Position numbers and translations under genes: made by a program. Positions 5,755 to 7,330 of a stretch of DNA of 7,330 nt are shown one piece after another. The DNA is taken from positions 1 to 7,330 of the forward strand of contig JAISAX010000879.1 of the NCBI GenBank assembly GCA_031266495.1, in the 5' to 3' direction. The notes beneath the pieces are model-generated. The model saw nothing but the letters and a program-made list of their open reading frames with translations. It had not been told where the DNA came from and did not search any database. This DNA comes from Opitutaceae bacterium. GTDB taxonomy: Bacteria > Verrucomicrobiota > Verrucomicrobiae > Opitutales > Opitutaceae. Numbering within the stretch: the stretch's first letter is position 1; each line of letters begins with the position of its first letter.

Positions 5755-7223
5755 GGGAGCGAGGAGGCGGGTTGCGTGGAAGGGAGGGTGGAGGAGGTTG
5801 CGCGGCGGCGGGCGAGCTCGGCCTTGATTTCGTAAACCCTGTCTTCGTCGAGTTCGTAGTTGCGCATGATGAAAAAGGCGGCGAGGGCTCCGGCAAACGG
5901 CATGAGAAAATAGAAAAACTTCATCAGGCCGAGCGTGCGCGCGCCTTGTGCTCCGGTCTGTGCGTCGAAACCGATCCAGACGAGGATGAAGCCGCAGATG
6001 AGGGAGCCGAGCGAACTGCCGGCCTTGTCGCACCAGGAGAGGATCGAGGCGAGAAAGGCTTCGTTGCGCCGGCCGGTGCGCCACTCCTCGTAGTCGGCGA
6101 TGTCGCCGAGCATCGAGGCGCCCATGAGCGCGATGCCGGAGATGGCGGCTCCGTTGGAAACGAGCACGACGAGCTGGAGCCAGGGAAGCCCCGGCTGGTA
6201 AACGACGAGCTTGGCGAGGCATCCGGCCATGAGGACGCAGACGGCGATCTGGAAGGTGCGTTTCTTGCCGAGGCGTTTCGACAGGGCCGGATACACGAAG
6301 ACCGAGCAGCCGACGGCCGAAAGCATGAACGCCGATCCCATGAAACCGTAAGCCCACGCGGCCCGCTGAAGGTCGCCGCCGAAGACGTAGTAGTTGTTCA
6401 TGTACACGGCGAACATGCCGACGATGTTGTAGCCGAAGCTCTCGATAAGACGCGAGGCGACGACGCGCTTGAGGGGAGGATTGTGCCAGACGTGGCGGAG
6501 GCTTTCGCGGAGTTTCAGCCGGGGCTGGCGGGCGGCGACGCGTTCGTAGTTGCGCTCCCGGCAGAGCCGGACGGGAAGCAGCGCCAGGAGAAGGTAGAGC
6601 GCGGCGACGACGAGCATCACGTTGCGCAGGCCGGCGACGGGGTCGCCGAAGATTTCGAGGCGCGTGAGGGGAAACAGCCACTGGCTCGATATCTGGAAAA
6701 CGAAACCGAAGACCATCGCGATCATGGCGACGCGGGTGCGTTCGTGATAGTCGTCGGTGGCCTCGATGCGCAGACCCATCAGCGACATCGAATAAAACGT
6801 CTGCACGGAGTAGAACGCGAGGGAGACGACGAGGAGGTGAAAGAACAGCCACGTCTCGCCGGCTCCGCGAGGAAACCACCAGAGCGCGAAAAAGAGCGCC
6901 GACATGGGCAGGGCGGACGCGGCCATCAGGGGGAGGCGGCGTCCGCGGCGGGAGCGGAAGTTGTCGGAGAACTGGCCGATGAGGGGATCGGTAAAGGCGT
7001 CCCACAGGCGCTGGATGAAGAGGACGGTGCTGATGAGCGCCGGGCTCATGCCCAGCGTCATGTTGAAGATCGGATTGATCAGCGTGTGCAGCGTGGCGGG
7101 GCAACCGGCGGCGGCGTTGCCCAAGCCGAGACCGAGTTTTTCGCGCCACGGGACGCGGTCTTCCGGGCACGTTTCATGGTGGCCGCCGCGCGCGGGGCCG
7201 GCCTCCGGGGGAGAATGAGTCAT
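5751..7223 (-). CDS. GPH-family sugar/cation symporter (MFS_2)
   Basis: A 490-residue inner-membrane transporter of the glycoside-pentoside-hexuronide:cation symporter family (melibiose/xyloside/glucuronide carrier type), expected to have 12 membrane helices. Signatures: VPWREKLGLGLGN (24-36) before helix 1; RLWDAFTDPLIGQFSDNFRS then RRGRRLP (72-98), with the conserved Asp and the TDP; DDYHERTRV (157-165); the central loop about 220-250; and GDIADYEEWRTGRRNEAF (373-390), diagnostic of the family. The C-terminal tail is cytoplasmic and charged. The ATG at 7223 is chosen; no strong ribosome site is visible. An alternative GTG at 7307 would translate the G22 tract as polyproline with an Arg run and is unlikely. 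It is the first gene of an operon with the GH10-like gene (4-base overlap), so its substrate is probably a sugar or uronide released or recognised by that secreted protein (inference). The promoter must lie at or beyond the right part of the window. Confidence 0.94.
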   Translation of the reverse strand: MTHSPPEAGPARGGHHETCPEDRVPWREKLGLGLGNAAAGCPATLHTLINPIFNMTLGMSPALISTVLFIQRLWDAFTDPLIGQFSDNFRSRRGRRLPLMAASALPMSALFFALWWFPRGAGETWLFFHLLVVSLAFYSVQTFYSMSLMGLRIEATDDYHERTRVAMIAMVFGFVFQISSQWLFPLTRLEIFGDPVAGLRNVMLVVAALYLLLALLPVRLCRERNYERVAARQPRLKLRESLRHVWHNPPLKRVVASRLIESFGYNIVGMFAVYMNNYYVFGGDLQRAAWAYGFMGSAFMLSAVGCSVFVYPALSKRLGKKRTFQIAVCVLMAGCLAKLVVYQPGLPWLQLVVLVSNGAAISGIALMGASMLGDIADYEEWRTGRRNEAFLASILSWCDKAGSSLGSLICGFILVWIGFDAQTGAQGARTLGLMKFFYFLMPFAGALAAFFIMRNYELDEDRVYEIKAELARRRATSSTLPSTQPASSLP

Positions 7224-7246
7224 CGTGCAGGGACGTCGCCGCCGCC

Positions 7247-7268
7247 GGGGGGGGGGGGGGGGGGGGGG
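7247..7268. repeat. G22 homopolymer tract upstream of the symporter gene
   Basis: Twenty-two consecutive G on the plus strand (C on the coding strand) end 23 bases upstream of the symporter ATG, inside the presumed leader or promoter. A tract of this length is prone to slippage and could vary expression. It is also a known trouble spot for sequencing, so the true length is uncertain. The remaining bases to the window end (7269-7330) show no recognisable gene start. Confidence 0.85.
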
Positions 7269-7330
7269 ACCGCCGGGGTTGTGGCTATTTCCCGCGGGCA
7301 CCGCCACCCACGGGGGCGAGCGTGGCTCGG

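Noticed and set aside
5755..7170. Upstream continuation of the GH10-like frame through the whole symporter gene
   Set aside because: It is Arg/Pro-rich out-of-frame sequence over a convincing GPH transporter. The signal peptide at 5754 and the ATGA overlap mark the real start, so this is not a fusion protein.
7224..7307. N-terminal extension of the symporter from a GTG at 7307, including Pro7 and Arg5
   Set aside because: It is encoded by the homopolymer, has no ribosome site, and family homology begins only after the ATG at 7223. Frame-switching by tract length is therefore not supported at the protein level.

Overview
This is a GC-rich bacterial chromosomal window holding six protein genes: a 3' fragment of an aconitase gene, four stand-alone or paired metabolic genes, and a transporter at the right edge. 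Nothing in it (no rRNA, no lineage marker) fixes the organism. The set of genes (a glycoside/uronide-type MFS symporter coupled to a secreted GH10-like protein, a lone PTS IIA, an atypical D-2-hydroxyacid dehydrogenase), the GC-rich codons and the intergenic inverted repeats would fit a carbohydrate-degrading member of the Verrucomicrobiota (Opitutaceae-like). That placement is inference.

Layout from left to right. 1-1398 (+) is the C-terminal half of aconitate hydratase A, a TCA-cycle enzyme. It converges on a PTS EIIA-2 protein (1496-1975, -), and the gap between them is filled by an inverted-repeat element whose left arm runs into the end of the aconitase reading frame. Next comes a 190-bp gap with a terminator-like hairpin on the minus strand and a G13 tract, then a flavin reductase-like FMN-binding protein (2166-2783, -). 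A 277-bp divergent intergenic region follows, with a second copy of the same inverted-repeat family and a small palindrome. It leads into a D-2-hydroxyacid dehydrogenase family gene (3061-4059, +).

The right 3.1 kb is a two-gene minus-strand operon: a GPH-family sugar/cation symporter (7223-5751), then a secreted 549-aa GH10-like TIM-barrel protein (5754-4105), joined by an ATGA overlap. The pair suggests extracytoplasmic processing or recognition of a glycan and uptake of the product. A 22-base G tract lies just upstream of the symporter start.

The least ordinary signals are non-coding. Two inverted-repeat elements are built from 7-8 bp units (GACTTTC / GACCTTC) that alternate strictly within every arm, and one of them supplies the last residues of aconitase. 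There are also two long G homopolymers and a secreted GH10-like protein whose exact family I cannot name. I see no defence system, CRISPR array, tRNA, rRNA or transposase gene.
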